Shown in pieces: positions 23,748 through 37,001 of a stretch of 64,000 nucleotides of DNA. The DNA is from Coriolopsis trogii. Lineage: Eukaryota; Basidiomycota; Agaricomycetes; Polyporales; Polyporaceae. The notes beneath the pieces are model-generated. The model had not been told where the DNA came from. It did no database searches and saw nothing but the letters and a program-made list of their open reading frames with translations. The first letter of the stretch is position 1. The number at the start of each line of letters is the position of its first letter. The stretch spans positions 2,108,001 to 2,172,000 of the forward strand of contig JAHYIO010000039.1 of NCBI GenBank assembly GCA_020543525.1. Reading direction: 5' to 3'. The position numbers and the translations under genes were made by a program.

Positions 23748-24610
23748 AAAGGGCCTGGTCACTGCCTGATCAACACGAGGTCGATATAGCCACTATGCGG
23801 CCGCTTTCCCATCCCTAGGAAGCGCCCGGTGTCCGCTCGGCCGGCTCATACACCGGTCGCTTTGTGGACTACTTCTCTGCTGTGCAGGTGGATACTGAGC
23901 AACGGACTCGGATCATGAGGCCTGGATGTCTCTTGCGGACTTATAGAAGACTTTGGACAATATGTACGTCTATGTATGTTGGTAGATTGCTACCGGTCAC
24001 AGCCTAGGAATTAGTTCGGTAAGCACTGCCCTTCTTTCCGCTGGCTCTGTAGACTGAGGACCGCATTGCCAGATGTTCGTACTTCATGCGTCCGTACTTG
24101 CAGACATAATCGTCTCTGCTCGGAACAGACATCCCCCGTTGGTCTTGAATTGTGAAACCGGTTCGGTGGTGACCGTGAACTCGCTGAGCAAGATGTGTTG
24201 AGCACACGTCGACGTCGTACAGAAGTAAATTCGCAGAGCGTGCGTGCTCATGTGAGACTTCTGGGCGTATGCGACTTCTTCTCAGCTGACCATGGACCGC
24301 TTAGCCCTATCTCTCTCTCCTCAGGCCGTCCTATCTCTCCAAATGGAGCTATCGGCAGCTTCTCTACGTGAGCCTACTAAGCCTCAGCGAAGGGGTTCCT
24401 GACTACCGATTGCTTTCCACGCCCATATTTAAGACCTGGGAATCGCAGATAGAGACTCTCATGCGAATAACGAGGCCGGCTCAGGCCCCACAAAGCGCGC
24501 CTGCTGCGGCTTCTTCGAAGGTAAGGTTCAACGATTTCAGCTATATATACTTGACTGACACGATTGTCACGGTGCTGTCCAGCCCAAGGTCTTCATCGTT
24601 GCACTCGAAG
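23748..24610. other. Intergenic spacer and promoter region
   Basis: No gene recognised. The segment immediately upstream of 24611 is pyrimidine-rich in parts (ctctctctcctcaggccgtcctatctctcc is near 24310-24340) and is likely the 5' region of permease copy B. Confidence 0.45.
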
Positions 24611-27166
24611 ATGCCTCACCATCACGAATTTACCATCATGCCTCACAGTCGATATCGCGCTGGAGGTGAATCCAAGGAGAAAGTCTCTGTGGAAATTGAG
24701 GAGTTGGCCGTGTCGTTACCTGAGACGGCCGTATCATGCGATAGAACAGGCGGGGATCCCGTTCCGATGCTGACTCCAGAGGAGGTCCGTCGGATGTGGC
24801 GCAAAGTCGACCTGAGGTTCATCCCGATGGTCACCGTCATGTACCTGTGTTCGTATCTCGATAGAGGTAACATTGGTACGTTCGCCCGTCTCCGAGTTAT
24901 GCCTACGAAACGTGATACCAGTCTAACTTGAGTACAGGGAATGCAAGATTGCAGGGTCTCACCGAGCAGCTGCACTTGACCGGGAACAAGTACAACATTG
25001 CTTTGGTGCGTGATCCTGAGTCGCCTCTGTGTAGCAGAGAGACATTGAACGTTCCGAGTCTTGCAGACCATGTACTTCGTGGTGGGTAAAGCTTCCCAAA
25101 GCGGCACATAACGATCATTCACAGCAGCACAGTCATACTACTTCTCCGCGGTGCCATCAAAGTGAGGCTAGTAATTACCACCTTTCCGGCATCCTTACAG
25201 CCGGTACGCCAGCCTTGTAATCAAGAAGTTCCGGCCCTCAAGATGGCTTGGTGGGATCTGCGTGAGTGTCCCTTCTTGACGGTTGTATGAATCGTGAGCT
25301 AAGGACGAAGGCAGATGACATGGGGCTTTATCACGTATGCATGGCTGACCCGTACTGCACATACAACTAATGTGATATACTACAATCTCTACTAGGACTA
25401 TGATGGGACTCGTAAAGAGGTAGTCGCAACGTGCATCTTCCATAGATATCATAACTCATCCTTCGTGCGTATCAGCTATCCACAACTTGTCGCAGTTCGC
25501 GCTTGCCTTGGGATTGCGGAGAGTGGACTGGCTTGTGGTGTATTCTACCAGTAAGCGCTTCGCAACGTGTCCTCGGGGTCGTATTGACGACCTGTGACAG
25601 CTTTACCCTATGGTATCCACGGCATATGCTGAACTCACGCATTGGCATATTCTACGGCGGTGCGAGCCTCGCTGGCGCGTTCTCCGGACTCCTCGCATTC
25701 GCCATCTCGTTCATGTCTGGAACAGCGGGTTTACTCGGGTGGTCGTGGATATTCGTGCATACGGAAAGTGTTGTCGTGCCCGTCCATGGGCTAATCTCGT
25801 CTCCTCACAGATCATTGAAGGTCTCTTCACTGTCGTTGTGGGATTCGTCGCGTTGCTAGGTATGGTTCAGTGGGGGTCTCTACTACTCGCCATTGTCACT
25901 CACGTCTACACTCTCAGTATTGGTGGACGTGCCGCGCAGCGCAAAGTTTCTAACGGTAAAAGAGAAGTTGTACCTGATACACCTCAAAAGTAATGTCGAA
26001 CGCAGCGACCTCTCTAGCTCAAGTGCTGACCCCGGTGGTTCGCAGAGTATGACAACTCGTCGGTAGGAGAAGAGGAACACTTCGAGGTCCGCCACATCTG
26101 GGAAGCCGTGACGGACTGGCAGGTGTGGGTTCTCAGCATCTTGAATATGTTCATCGCTCTCCCAGGTGCGTCGTACTGGTCCTGTGCCTCACGTACACCA
26201 CTTGTGTAGGGACCGACAGCTTACGGGATTACACTATTCCTCCCGTGCGTCATTTTCGTTTGCATGAGAGCACTCACAGGAGAGCGATGACCTGAACCCT
26301 TATCACAGGTCAATAATCAATGGGTAGTGACCTGGCGGCCGTCCTGGCCCACAGCAGATTCGATAACTGACCGCAACAAACCTTCTATGGCAGGTTCGGC
26401 TTCAATGCAACGATATCCCAGCTCCTGACCGTCCCCCCCTACGTGGTTGCAAGTGCGTCCATTCGAATAATTTCCTGCACCGACAAATCGGGCTCACTAT
26501 TACTCTAATCTTACTTCGCAATGTTCAGCCATGACCGTCGTAGTGTGGAGCTTCTGGTCGGACAGTCTCCGCATACGCTCACCATTCGTAGCCGCCAGCT
26601 TCTCTCTCTGCATCGTCGGATATGCCATAAACATCTCCCCGGCACCCATTGGCGTGAAGTACTTCGGCACGTTCCTGATAGTCACAGGCGGATATGCCGG
26701 ATTCCCACCCATCGCCGCCTGGTGTGCACCCCGTTCGCCCCACTAGTCCTCGTCGCCCGTGCTGACTCCCTCCAGGCTTCCGAACAACCTGGTCGGCCAT
26801 TACAAGCGTGGCGTGGGCATCGGCATGCAGATTACCTTCTCGAACTTCGCCGGTGTGATTGTCAGCAACATGTATCGCACCCAGGACGCCCCGCGATACA
26901 TTCTGGGCCGTAAGTAGTATCTACCTGTTCTCCTCCCGTCATGCTCTGGAGGCGCTTACTATCGCCCACATGTAGACTCTCTTGAGCTCGCCTTCATCGC
27001 TTTCGCTCTCTTCGTCATCCTCCCTGCCGCCGTCTTGAGCTATAGGCGCGAGAACAGACGCCGCGACGCCGTACAGCAGGAGGCCAACGAGAAAGGCATC
27101 ACGTATTCGCCCGAAGAGCTGAGGCGGCTCGGAGACCGCGCCCCCGACTTCCGCTACATTCTCTGA
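24611..27166 (+). CDS. MFS permease, anion:cation symporter family, copy B
   Basis: Starts at ATG 24611 (M-P-H-H-H-E-F-T) and ends at TGA 27164-27166. Ordered blocks: E-E-V-R-R-M-W-R-K-V-D-L-R-F-I-P, S-Y-L-D-R-G-N-I-G, N-A-R-L-Q-G-L-T-E-Q-L, F-R-P-S-R-W-L, L-W-Y-P-R-H-M-L, G-G-A-S-L-A-G-A-F-S-G-L-L, G-W-S-W-I-F, Y-D-N-S-S-V-G-E-E-E-H-F-E-V, T-V-P-P-Y-V-V-A, V-K-Y-F-G-T-F-L-I, N-L-V-G-H-Y-K-R-G-V and L-G-D-R-A-P-D-F-R-Y-I-L. Introns are 50-70 bases. It appears intact and should be a 12-span plasma-membrane importer of an organic anion or vitamin. The N-terminal and last loops differ most from copy A, suggesting an older duplication than the D/E pair. Substrate unknown. Confidence 0.9.
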
Positions 27167-27559
27167 TTCTGACGCCGACGTGCGTTCCTAAGCTGAAGGG
27201 GGTCAGGACCATGAGCAAGGGAGCGAAGTCAAGAACAAACCTGTACTTGTACCGCGTATGAGTTCGTGTATATGATAGACGCCTTTCGGCTTGCGACAGA
27301 CAACAGAAATGCATTAACGACAGCATTACTCTATGGATACATGAATACATCATCGGGATTATATACAATGACAGCGAAGAGGAATAAAAGAGAACGAGCG
27401 AACTCGTATGTGCGAAGGGTATTGGTACATACATATATACACACCGACGAGGGTGGTCCACAGTCATAACATAATCATGCACGATGCTCACATTTGCAGT
27501 GGCCTCTTGAAGGCCGAGAATTCGCTCTACGACCTGCAGAAACCACAGGTCCTGCAATC
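27167..27559. other. Short convergent 3'-3' spacer
   Basis: Lies between the 3' ends of permease B and the sugar porter. It contains A/T-rich runs (acatatatacac, ataataaaag-like) that may act in 3'-end formation. No gene seen. Confidence 0.5.
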
Positions 27560-30104
27560 TCACGCAGCGCCCACACCCCCCGGCGCATACGTCTTCTCCC
27601 CAATCGCGCCCTCGTGCTCGTACAGCGGCGGCATGTCGCCCACCCGTCGCCGGAGCACATGCTTGTTGAAGTTGTGCCCGAGCGCGCGGATCTGGTACGC
27701 CGCGTGCGTGCGCGTCGGCACGCTGAACACCTGGTCGAGCTCCTCGAGCGAGAGCGCCTTCGTCTCGGGCACGAACAGCAGCGCGGCGAAGAACCCGAAC
27801 ACGCTGCAAAGCCGCGATGTGTACGTCAGTCACTGGCGAGACTACGAAAGGGAGATGCGAGTGCAGGGAGACCGTGGGGAAGATGGGGGATAGGAGGATA
27901 GATGACTTACTTCCATGCCGCGAACCAGCCGAACATCCCTTGCGGAGTCCAAGCACCAATGAGCGCGGGCACCGTCAGCGCGATAACGAAGTTACTGACA
28001 AACAAAGCGTTAAGCCAACTTCCTGAACAACGCGTTTGGATATACACTCACAAGAGCCATAACAGCGCTGTTGCGTAGGACATGCCTACGTCACGAACGT
28101 ATAGCGGGAACGCCTCAGCCGAGTACTGCACGGTACGTAGGTCAGCCCGTCGGTACGCCATGTCGGAAGGAGAGTGGCACTCACAGTGAACGGTACGGGG
28201 CCTTCGCCAGGGGAGTACGCGACAGTGAACAAATACACGCCCAGTGCAATGACACCCACATGCGCAGGGCTCGACGACGGTATATAGCTAGAGACAGTCA
28301 GCATCCGACAATAGCTCGAGAAACCGAAAGGACACTTACAACGCAAACGCCGTCAAGAGCATCATCGCCGCCATAAGCGGGAACGACACCAACAACAAGA
28401 ACCGTCTCCCAAACGTATCGATCGTCCACACCGCTGGGCCCGCGAACACAAAGTTGACCGCCCCGAACCCGAACGACGCAATGAGCGCCGACGTCTGGCT
28501 GAACCCGCCCTGGACGAAGATGTTGGACGAGTAGTACGCGATCGCGTTCACGCCGCAGAACTGCTGCATGAACATCACGATCCCCGACGCGAGCGTCGCG
28601 CGCCGGTTGCGCGGCACGGTGAAGAGCTCGAGGAGCTTGTTGCGCGTACTCCGGCTGATTTCTTGTTCGGCCTCGAGCAGGACGTGGATGTCTGTGGGCA
28701 GAGCGTACATTCAGTTTAGGAGGCGTATATGATCAGAGACAGGAGGGCACGTACAGTAAAGATCACGGGCAGCTTGGACTTCGGTGTGACGCAGACGCCG
28801 GAGAGAATGGAAAGCCTCGGGATATCGTCCCTTCGACATATACCAACGGGGAGACTCGGGGCAGAAGAAGACTTGAATTGCGATGAACAGTGCAGGGACA
28901 CCAGCCTGTAAGAAGCATTCGGCGTTAGTCACACTCAAATAGTAACGTCGGTGGAAGATCTGCTCACACTACCGAGCATCAGTCGCCAGTTTAAACCGCG
29001 AATACCGCTGCTGTCGGGTACATGTTGGAAGGCAAGGTCCATAACATAGCCAATCATGATCCCAAACGCGGTCCAGGTCTGCCACATCATGACAAGAGCT
29101 CCTCGGATGAGTGGTGGTGCACATCTGAGGGAGAGTTCGGTCAGGTTATGCGCATGTAGGCGTGCATAGGGGTAGAAAACGCACTCTGCTGAGTATACTG
29201 GGACGGTGGCACTCTTGGGGCCGATTCCGAGCCCCAGCACGAAACGGGCGACGAACAGATGCTGCCATGAGTTGGTGACACCTTGCCAGATACAAGTGAG
29301 GAAGGAAAGCATCGCGGTGACGAAGATTGCGCCTCGACGTCCAAGCCATTGGTTGAGCTGTACACGACGCATCAGCCTCCATGCGATTGAGTACGATGGC
29401 GCATTCGCATAGGAACATACCGGGTCTGTTAGCCAGCAGCCAAGCACGGCACAACAAAGCTGTGGGATAAAGTCAGGATCGGCGCGGTGAGGTAGAACGA
29501 AGACTACGTACATACGGGGCCGAGTTAACGAGACCGACGAGCCATTGGTTCCTGCTCGCACCGTCGTTTGGTGCGGGCTGTATGCCGAACTGCTCGGGAA
29601 AGAAGAGATTGGCACCATTGATGACCGACTCGTCCATCTACAGAGAAATGGGTGAGGATAGACACGCATATAACCAGGCCAGGAAATGCTTACCCCTTGC
29701 ACGGCGGCAGCCATAGAGCACATCACAACAAGATAGTACAGCGTCTTAGGCTGGTCCCACTTGTGCGTAAACTCTCTCCTCAGCACCCGACGGTCCTCCT
29801 CCGTGAGCATAGGGAGGGATTCGAAGGCGGCAGGGTCTTGGGCGAGCAACGCGCCTTTCTGGATGGTCTCGGTGTACTCGCTCAGGTTATGGGTCTTCGC
29901 AAACGCCTCCGCATCTGCCATGAGCTGCTCATGGGAGAGCCCGGCGAGTGGATTGGCGAGCCTGGCATTGAGTTCTCGTGCAGACTCCTCACGGGGAGTC
30001 TCGCGCTGCTCGATAAATGATTCCTGGCCCTTGAGCGACTCCTTGTCTGGCGTCGCTCGTTGTGGCTGAAGCTTCTCGTTTGTTTCGACCGCGGATGCAG
30101 ACAT
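27560..30104 (-). CDS. MFS sugar porter
   Basis: About ten exons from ATG 30104 to TGA 27560. A ~130-residue cytoplasmic N-terminus (N-P-L-A-G-L-S-H-E-Q-L, H-K-W-D-Q-P-K-T-L-Y-Y-L) leads into the first span. Next come N-Q-W-L-G-R-R-G-A-I-F (the G-R-R signature), F-V-L-G-L-G-I-G-P-K-S-A, the P-E-S-P-R-W-Y motif after span 6, F-C-G-V-N-A-I-A-Y-Y, I-D-T-F-G-R-R-F-L-L-L and the closing V-P-E-T-K-A-L-S-L-E-E-L-D. These are the classic sugar porter (TC 2.A.1.1) motifs. The long N-terminus places it with the fungal group of sugar/polyol or inositol-like transporters, but the exact substrate cannot be told. The C-terminal tail ends soon after E-K-T-Y-A-P-G-G. Frame looks intact. Confidence 0.92.
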
Positions 30105-30979
30105 GGCGGAGACGTGAGAGAAGGAGGGGAAGAGGGTGCCGGGAGAAAAATCCGCGCACGGAGAGATTTTAAGAGTACGCGCGCCATGCTGAGATGCCGA
30201 CCGGGAGCGTCAAGTAGATCGAGCAGTGTTGGCCCATCGCACTGCGGGTGGGTTGGTGTGGAGGGAGAAGGTGGTGCCCCGTACGTCACGCTGTGTTTTC
30301 CTTTTCGTACGCGTGCGACTTCCGGTTCGAGCACCGGAGATTCCATCAGTCGACAACATGTCCGGACGCCGTACGCACCTGCGTTCAGCACACTCGATGG
30401 TCGCTCTCATTCTCGACCTAGTCGTCGAGCATCTATGGTACTCGACTGAATGACGACACACGGATACTGGACTTGGGAAGGAGAAGAGCGGTAGCATAGG
30501 ATTGCGTCAGTCCGACAAAGAAGCACAAGAGGCAGTACGTGAGGGGAGTCGCTGGTGGAGCAAGAGTGTACGTTCAGCGCGACGCGGTCGGAAGTCTTCG
30601 GCGAGTACGTACTCATCATCCTCTACATTCCTGTTGCCCAATCGATGCCACCTGATATCCAGCCCTTATTCCACCCTCCGTTCCATGCCGAGACGCGAGT
30701 GTAGCACACTCACAGATCCGAGCTGTCCTTAGAATCGGAGAGGAGAGACACGGTAGACACGGCAGAGAGCAAGCAGACGCGATGGCGGTAACGGAATACG
30801 ACGCGAGCATGGGCGTCTGAGTCCTTCTACCGCATGCATCACCAAATGAGGCAAGTCGCACATGTCAGCAATCCACAAACATAGACGCGGAGGAATATCG
30901 CAGGTCATACACGCGCCGTAACACCTCTCATCCGTGCTATACTGTACAGTATCCATCTGTATCCCTAGACTCTGACTGC
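30105..30979. other. Intergenic spacer
   Basis: Promoter side of the sugar porter and 3' flank of permease copy C. No gene recognised on either strand. Confidence 0.5.
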
Positions 30980-33744
30980 TCACAACATATACTCAAAGTC
31001 AGGCGCGCGGTCTCCCATCCTCCTCAGCTCTTCCGGCGTGTACTTGATCCCGTTCTCCTCCACCTCCCGCAAAACCATCTCCTTGTGTTTGTTGATGCGC
31101 CAGTACGCACAAACCACGATGGGCAGAAGAAGAATCCCAATGCCCACAAACATCATCTCAATGCCATCTGCAACACGTCCGTACGTCAGCACTCGCACAC
31201 TCCCGCGACAAACTGAAACAGTCGAGCGATACGCACGTCCCAGCACGTAGCGCGGCGCGTCTTGCACGCGGTACACATTACTCGCGATAGCGCCCCCCGA
31301 GTTCCCGAAGATGACCTGGATCGGGATCGCGACCCCGCGCTTGTACTGCCCCGCCACGTTATTGGAGATCCTGTCAAAGTCGCCCCCGCCCCAGTTCAGT
31401 CTCGAGCCAGCTCCACGAGCGCACGATCCCAAGAAAGCTTTGACTCACCACGCGACCATGGAGGGATACGCCGCATACCCGCCCGACACGATCAAGAACG
31501 TCCCAAAGTACTTTGCCCCGATCCCCGCTCCGGACAAGTTGATCGCAAATCCGACGAGACAGAGGAGCTGTCCGGCATGGACGAACGGCGACCGCATCTT
31601 CCTCCGGTCAGACCATATTCCAAAGGTGATCACGAGCGCCGCTGTTCAGTAACGCAAGTTAGCCGCATACACGAAAACGGGAGGGGACGCGCTCACTCGC
31701 GACGACGTAGGGCGGCACAGTCAGGAGCTGCGAGATGGCGGCGCTGAACCCAAACCTGCGCGGCCGCACCCGGCATCCCAGTCGGCGTAACGCCCCGTGT
31801 CAAACCTCAGATGAGTGCCCAAACCATAAGTCGCCCAGACACGAAACAAACTCGCACCCATTGATGATCGACCTGCCACCCCAATTACGCCACGGCGCCC
31901 ATTGTTAGTGTATCGCACTCAATGGACGAGCAGAAGCGCCCGCAGCGGGAAGGGACTCACGGCAAAAACAAGGAGATGCCGTACACTGTATGGCACCACG
32001 CAGCCCACGGTGGACGCGTAAACCTTCAGCCTTTGGACCCTCGAAAACGTGGCGAGACGCTCTCGCACTCACCGGGAGTGATAACGGACATGTTGATCAA
32101 GCTGAGGAGCCACACCTGCCAGTCAAGCAGCGCATCGCGTATATGTCTTGGCGAGAAGTGCTCCTCTTCGCCTACGGACGAGTTCTCATATCCTGTGAGC
32201 CTTGACATCAGCGCGGTATACTGAAGAGCAGACGCGACGTACTCTTGCGGTGCACGATATATGCGCGCTCTTCTGCGGTCAGGAAGTGGGCAGTGGCAGG
32301 CAAGTCGACCATGACTGCGTGGCTTGTTAACCTTCTCTCTTCGCACCGCTCCTCACCAAGTACCCATTGCACTCACCGAAGAAAGCGACTATCCCGACAA
32401 CGACTGTCGCCATCCCCTCCAGAACCTACTCCTCGTCTGAGCATGATACCCAACAATAATGGATGGATGCTCACGAAGATCCAGGACCACCCCTCGAGCC
32501 CCGCCGTACCGCCCATGAACGAGATCACGAATGCGAGCAGCCCCGAAAACGCGCCCGCGAACGTCGCGCCGCCCCAGAAGAGACCCATACGGGTCTGCAG
32601 CATATGCCGCGGGTACCACATTGACAAGCTACGACGCCCCAGTACTGGTCGTCAGCGAGCTAGTTTCCGGGCGTGGTGGAAACCGACTTACTAGAAGAAT
32701 ACACCAGGGGCAAGCCCTGCCTCCGCGATTCCGAGACACGTACGTGTCGCGACGAGCTGGGGGTAGCTGTACGGAACATGTCAGTGAGCTTTCATAGCGA
32801 CCGCGCAGTGCGAATCTCCTCCTCGCTTACTTCTTCACTAGTCCCATGAGCGTCCTGTCAGTGCGTCCAGTTCGTCAACATAGGTGAGCGGGTAAAATGC
32901 ATGCGCGCGTGACACTCACGTTACTATCCCCCATACCACCTGAAGCGGGTCAGCACGATTCGGTACTGTCGAGGGTGTATTGCTGGACACTCACGGTGAT
33001 CCCGGGAAGCCATCTGGATGGCCTGAATTTCTTGAGGACAAGACTTGACCAACGTCAGTGAGCGATCCTTTCTCAAGAGGTAATCAAAGAGCTGACTTTG
33101 CAGGTATTGCGCAGACGTTATATGACTACACGAGAGGCGCGTCAGGCAGACTCGCGTCAGTCCTTTCCCCTATTGCCGTCGTGGCCTACTCACTATGAAC
33201 CACATCGTCTATTGGCAGACACAGACCATCAGTATATAAACCGCGCTTGGGATCTAAAGCATGCATGGCACTCACCAGAGCGAGGTTATACCGGTTCCCG
33301 GTCAAATTTAGCTGGGTAAGCAGTCCCTGCAGTTTCGCGTTGCCTATACGCCCCATGGTGCCGCGAGTCGCCATCTTGTCAGCCACGGCACCCTCGACTG
33401 TACCACTGCGCACGCATACAAGGCGTGGACGCACCGATGTTGCTCCTGTCCACAAACGAAGACAAGTACATGATGGTGATGATCGGCATGATATGCCAAT
33501 CGACCTTGCGCCACAGCTTTCGCTCCTCCTCCTCGCTCAGCGTGGGTGGCGACGCGCCCCCATATGCATCATCGGAGCCAGCCACGAGAGGACGCTTGCT
33601 CCTCGCACCTGGGAGGGGCGAGGACGATGCGGGCGAAGAGGACACAGTCTCCTCCATGGTCACCTCGATCCCCTCCAGCTTCTCGGGGTCCGTATCGGGA
33701 CTGGGACGAGCATCTGGTGTACGATCCTTGGGCTTGGCCTCCAT
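30980..33744 (-). CDS. MFS permease, anion:cation symporter family, copy C
   Basis: Runs from ATG 33744 (M-E-A-K-P-K) to TGA 30980; the frame is also open upstream to 33822, so an earlier start is possible. Recognised blocks in order: E-E-E-E-R-K-L-W-R-K-V-D-W, F-V-D-R-S-N-I-G, L-N-L-T-G-N-R-Y-N-L-A-L, F-R-P-S-R-W-L-P-G-I, W-Y-P-R-H-M-L-Q-T-R-M-G, G-A-F-S-G-L-L-A-F, G-W-S-W-I-F-V, Y-E-N-S-S-V-G-E-E-E-H-F, L-T-V-P-P-Y-V-V-A, A-K-Y-F-G-T-F-L-I-V-S-G-G-Y-A-A-Y, N-V-A-G-Q-Y-K-R-G-V-A and M-G-D-R-A-P-D-F-E-Y-M-L. The acidic/Pro/Ser N-terminus is longer than in the other copies. It appears to be a complete organic-anion/proton importer. Its base composition is more GC-rich than copies D and E. Confidence 0.88.
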
Positions 33745-34479
33745 CGTGCTTCCGGGGGCGTGTCCGCGGTACAGTGATCGCGGTCGAGGTCGAAGGCCAC
33801 TACGCTTGAGCTCTCGAAGCATTCATAGCCCACCCAGGGGAGAGCGTGAGCACCCCGCGTGCACCAACCCGTCGTGCATCCACTCTCTTCCTCGCTCGGA
33901 GCCATTGAGTCTAAATGCGTCGCGTACGGTGTGACCGATGGCGCGCCATATAGTCCAGGTGACCGGTCGCCCGACCTTCGATGAGAGGGAACGGAGAGTT
34001 ACGTCGAGGAGCCTTCTTCGTCCATGGCAGGTACCCACGTCCGCCACTCCACTGGCTCTCCCGCCTTGTGGCCGCCTCGATCCCCGACCCTCGCTCTCAG
34101 GCGGAGAGGAAGGCGATAGTCTTCGCCGGCGCTAGTGCCAGGCACCTACGAAGCTGCCGAGGCGGTCCACTGAGCACACGGGCTCGAAAAAGGACAGAGC
34201 GTGGTACCGCCTTGAGCGTGCCCTCAAAGGAGATAGTACAGCGTACGGCGCGGCGGCCACTATGACCTGACGCTCTCGTGAACGGAGACCCGATGCAAGA
34301 CGCGGATGAGGCATTCCCTCTGGATGGCACTCCGTGCGGCAGAGCGACGAGAATAGCGAGAGATTTAATAAGCGCGAGCTATTTAGCACCGTGTCGGAAG
34401 CGCGGTGTCTCGAGAGTCGGAGGCGTTCTTTGGGGAAGAGAGGGGCTTCAGAGCGTGTATGGGAAGGCCGGTACTGTCC

Positions 34480-35150
34480 GAGCTGCCAGATCCCCTGAAG
34501 CGAGTCCCTCACTCCCATCCTGTTCGCATCGGGCGTGGCCGCGTCTCGCCGCTCACGGATACGCCAGTACGTGAACGAGAGGGTTGGCGTCATGCTGAGG
34601 CCCAAGCCGATGAGTAGAAGCTCGATCCCGTCTTCGTCTAAGCAGACCAGTCAAAATGGGATTGAAGACGGCTTGTGGGAACTCACCTCCCAGGACATAG
34701 AGGCGATAAGCGTTGCCTGCAATACGGCGCTGATACTGCCCGATTTAACCTCATCCCCATCAGCAACGGCGGGGTGGTAGCGAATGCTCCATGTCCACCG
34801 ATGGCGGCAAGGAAGGTTCCATCGCTTCGAAGTCAGTAATTGACCCCAGCGCTCGCGTTCGACACGTTGGTGCCGTATCCGAACCGCGCACAAGAGTAGC
34901 CCTAAGATGATGGCTTGAGAACGCGTCTTGGTTCGATCCGCCTACGCAGCCCAGACCATGACGACAACCACTGCGTCAGCAGCGTATATGAGGGGATAGC
35001 AACACCGAAAGAGGGTGTACGGGGATACGGTCAAAAGCTAGTTAAAATACTCACCAAGGACGGCCATGCTACTCAGACTCAGCATCTACACCCAGTACTC
35101 ACGCCATTGGTCATTCCCATCTGCCCATTGCAGTCGGATCGTACCCATCA
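34480..35150 (-). pseudogene. Decayed ACS permease fragment (copy F)
   Basis: Read on the minus strand this keeps the order of the second half of an ACS permease but with stops and frame changes: a W-x-x-W-V-like block near 35110, V-V-V-V-M-V-W-A-A then a stop then A-D-R-T-K-T-R-S (matching the W-A-D-R-I-K-M-R-S-P loop of copy A), G-T-F-L-A-A-I-G-G-H-G-A-F (matching the G-T-F-L-V-A-I-G region), G-N-A-Y-R-L-Y-V-L-G (matching S-N-A-Y-R ... Y-I-L-G), and G-I-E-L-L-L-I-G-L-G-L-S-M-T-P (near-identical to copy A). The final D-R-A-P-D-F motif is lost. No first-half exons are found upstream. It is a broken relic lying directly behind copy C. Confidence 0.75.
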
Positions 35151-37001
35151 ATGAGGAGGAGCTTCACTCCATGATCGTCCGGATTTCGTGTTGACGGGCT
35201 CGAGCCTTCCATTGCAGTAGCACCTGCCTGGCAATATGAGGCACAACATCACTACTCGCGAGCTTGAGAGTGAACATACACTGCATATCACAACCTCCTA
35301 CATGACGTCCATCTAGATACTCGTATGGCCGCTAGATGGACCTTGACGGCTCCATGTAGATGATCTACATGGGAATAAATGTAGGGACTGTATGGCCGCT
35401 AGATTTGATTCGAAGACCAGTCATGAAGGTGACATACATCTCGCTCTACACACTTCCATGAAGGTCATATTGATGGACATACCTGGTATGAATCTATATG
35501 ATGATGATAGCCGCTGCATCTGTACAAGAGATCATTCTACCAGACTCTAGAGACAGTACATTCAGGTACATAGTGACCATGCAGAATAGCTACAAAGGGG
35601 AATAGAGAGGTACCCGTAGTTCACCTTCATGGCGGTCGGTGGAGATACTTTTCGTGACCGGTACTCGCACTATGGCGCCGGAAACCCTTAATATCTCGCG
35701 GTTGTACCCCGAGAATTGTCGGTTCTCCGGTACCACCTTCGTTTTTTTGCAAACTGTTGATTGTGTGGTCACGTCTCTACCCTGCATTTACGCAGCAAAT
35801 CCCTCCCCGGCTATTTCCGGGCCTTTGAAGCTCCGCTTCGTTGGACTTCACGTCGCAATTTGCGTCCTCTCTCCAACAGGCGTGCGCGTCGTCCCCCCCT
35901 GTAAACGTCCTCCTCCCTCGCGGCTTCAAGCTTCGTCGACGTCATCACTGGGCCGCAGCGGTGCCTCTGTATTGCGGCGGCATCGCCTCATTGCTTGGAG
36001 CTGGTTATATTCTCTGGGCATACTCTGGTACTTGCCCGGCTACAGATATCTGGGACTATATCTGGTGGCTCTGTGGTGTCCCCTCTTGTCATGCTTAGTC
36101 TTGGGCTGGGTTCTCTGCCGCTTCTAGTATCTTGGAACTTGTAGCTCTCTGCCTCTGCTGGGTCTCAGTTTGCATCCCGCCATTCTAGTCCCTAAGTCCC
36201 TGTGATGAGTTGGTCGCCATACCGATGTTAGTGCTGGCGGCGAACGGTACGCACACAAAGCCTGGTATGATATGTTCTTGATCCTGACCAGTGCCAACAG
36301 CGGGGGACACCGATGGGAGAGCGCTGTGGATGAACTCAGGGTGGCAGCGCTAGCGCATAGCAGGTTATACTTGGTAAGTCAGCATCTAACATGTGCATCA
36401 TTGACTGTTGCGCAAGAGGGCAGGGGTCTCGATGATGAAGAAGATGTCAATGCTGAGAAGGATGAGGTCATAGTGTTGGGTACGGTTCACACTGACAATT
36501 GCAAGTAGTGAATGTCTCATTGTTACATGTACTGTACATATGCTCTGTTGTGTCCGATATGTTCCTTACGACGTTCACATACACCCTGTGTCTCTATCAT
36601 ATGATATATACTGCCATGTGTTGCCAAATGGTGTGTTAGAATACCTGATCTTGAGGTGGAACACTGAAATGCCCGCAGAAAGCAGTCATGGAATCACCTG
36701 TTCCGAGTGTCTCATTTCGCTGTGGATTTTGCAGGGTACACGAACATATGCTAACCTTCTATTTTCAGCGGTTTTCGGTGAATATCCTGGGTTACACAGG
36801 GGATATGTACAGTGGAAAATCACCGGTACTCACGTCCATAGTGTCGGTCTACCGGCAATTGGCGTCTATATCCATGAAGGTGACCTACGTAAGCTACCTG
36901 GATTCCCTGAAGATGGTCGTGATATGCAGTGATAGGTAGATAGCAGACCGCAACGACTTCAGAAGTGAAACGAAAGCGATGGGCGTCGCAACGTGGATAA
37001 C
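35151..37001. other. Gene-poor, repeat-bearing spacer
   Basis: No gene recognised. Contains a 21-base near-perfect palindrome at 35352-35372 (arms ccatgtagat / atctacatgg), the word gtatggccgctagat twice (about 35322 and 35389), and a block 'catgaaggtgac-tac' seen near 35424 and again near 36874. Together with lower GC content this suggests old transposon debris, but I cannot define ends for an element here. Confidence 0.4.

Noticed and set aside
35639..36127. Plus-strand frame of 162 codons in the repeat-rich tract
   Set aside because: Hydrophobic end but no ordered motif; lies among repeats and could not be extended with introns. Probably transposon debris.
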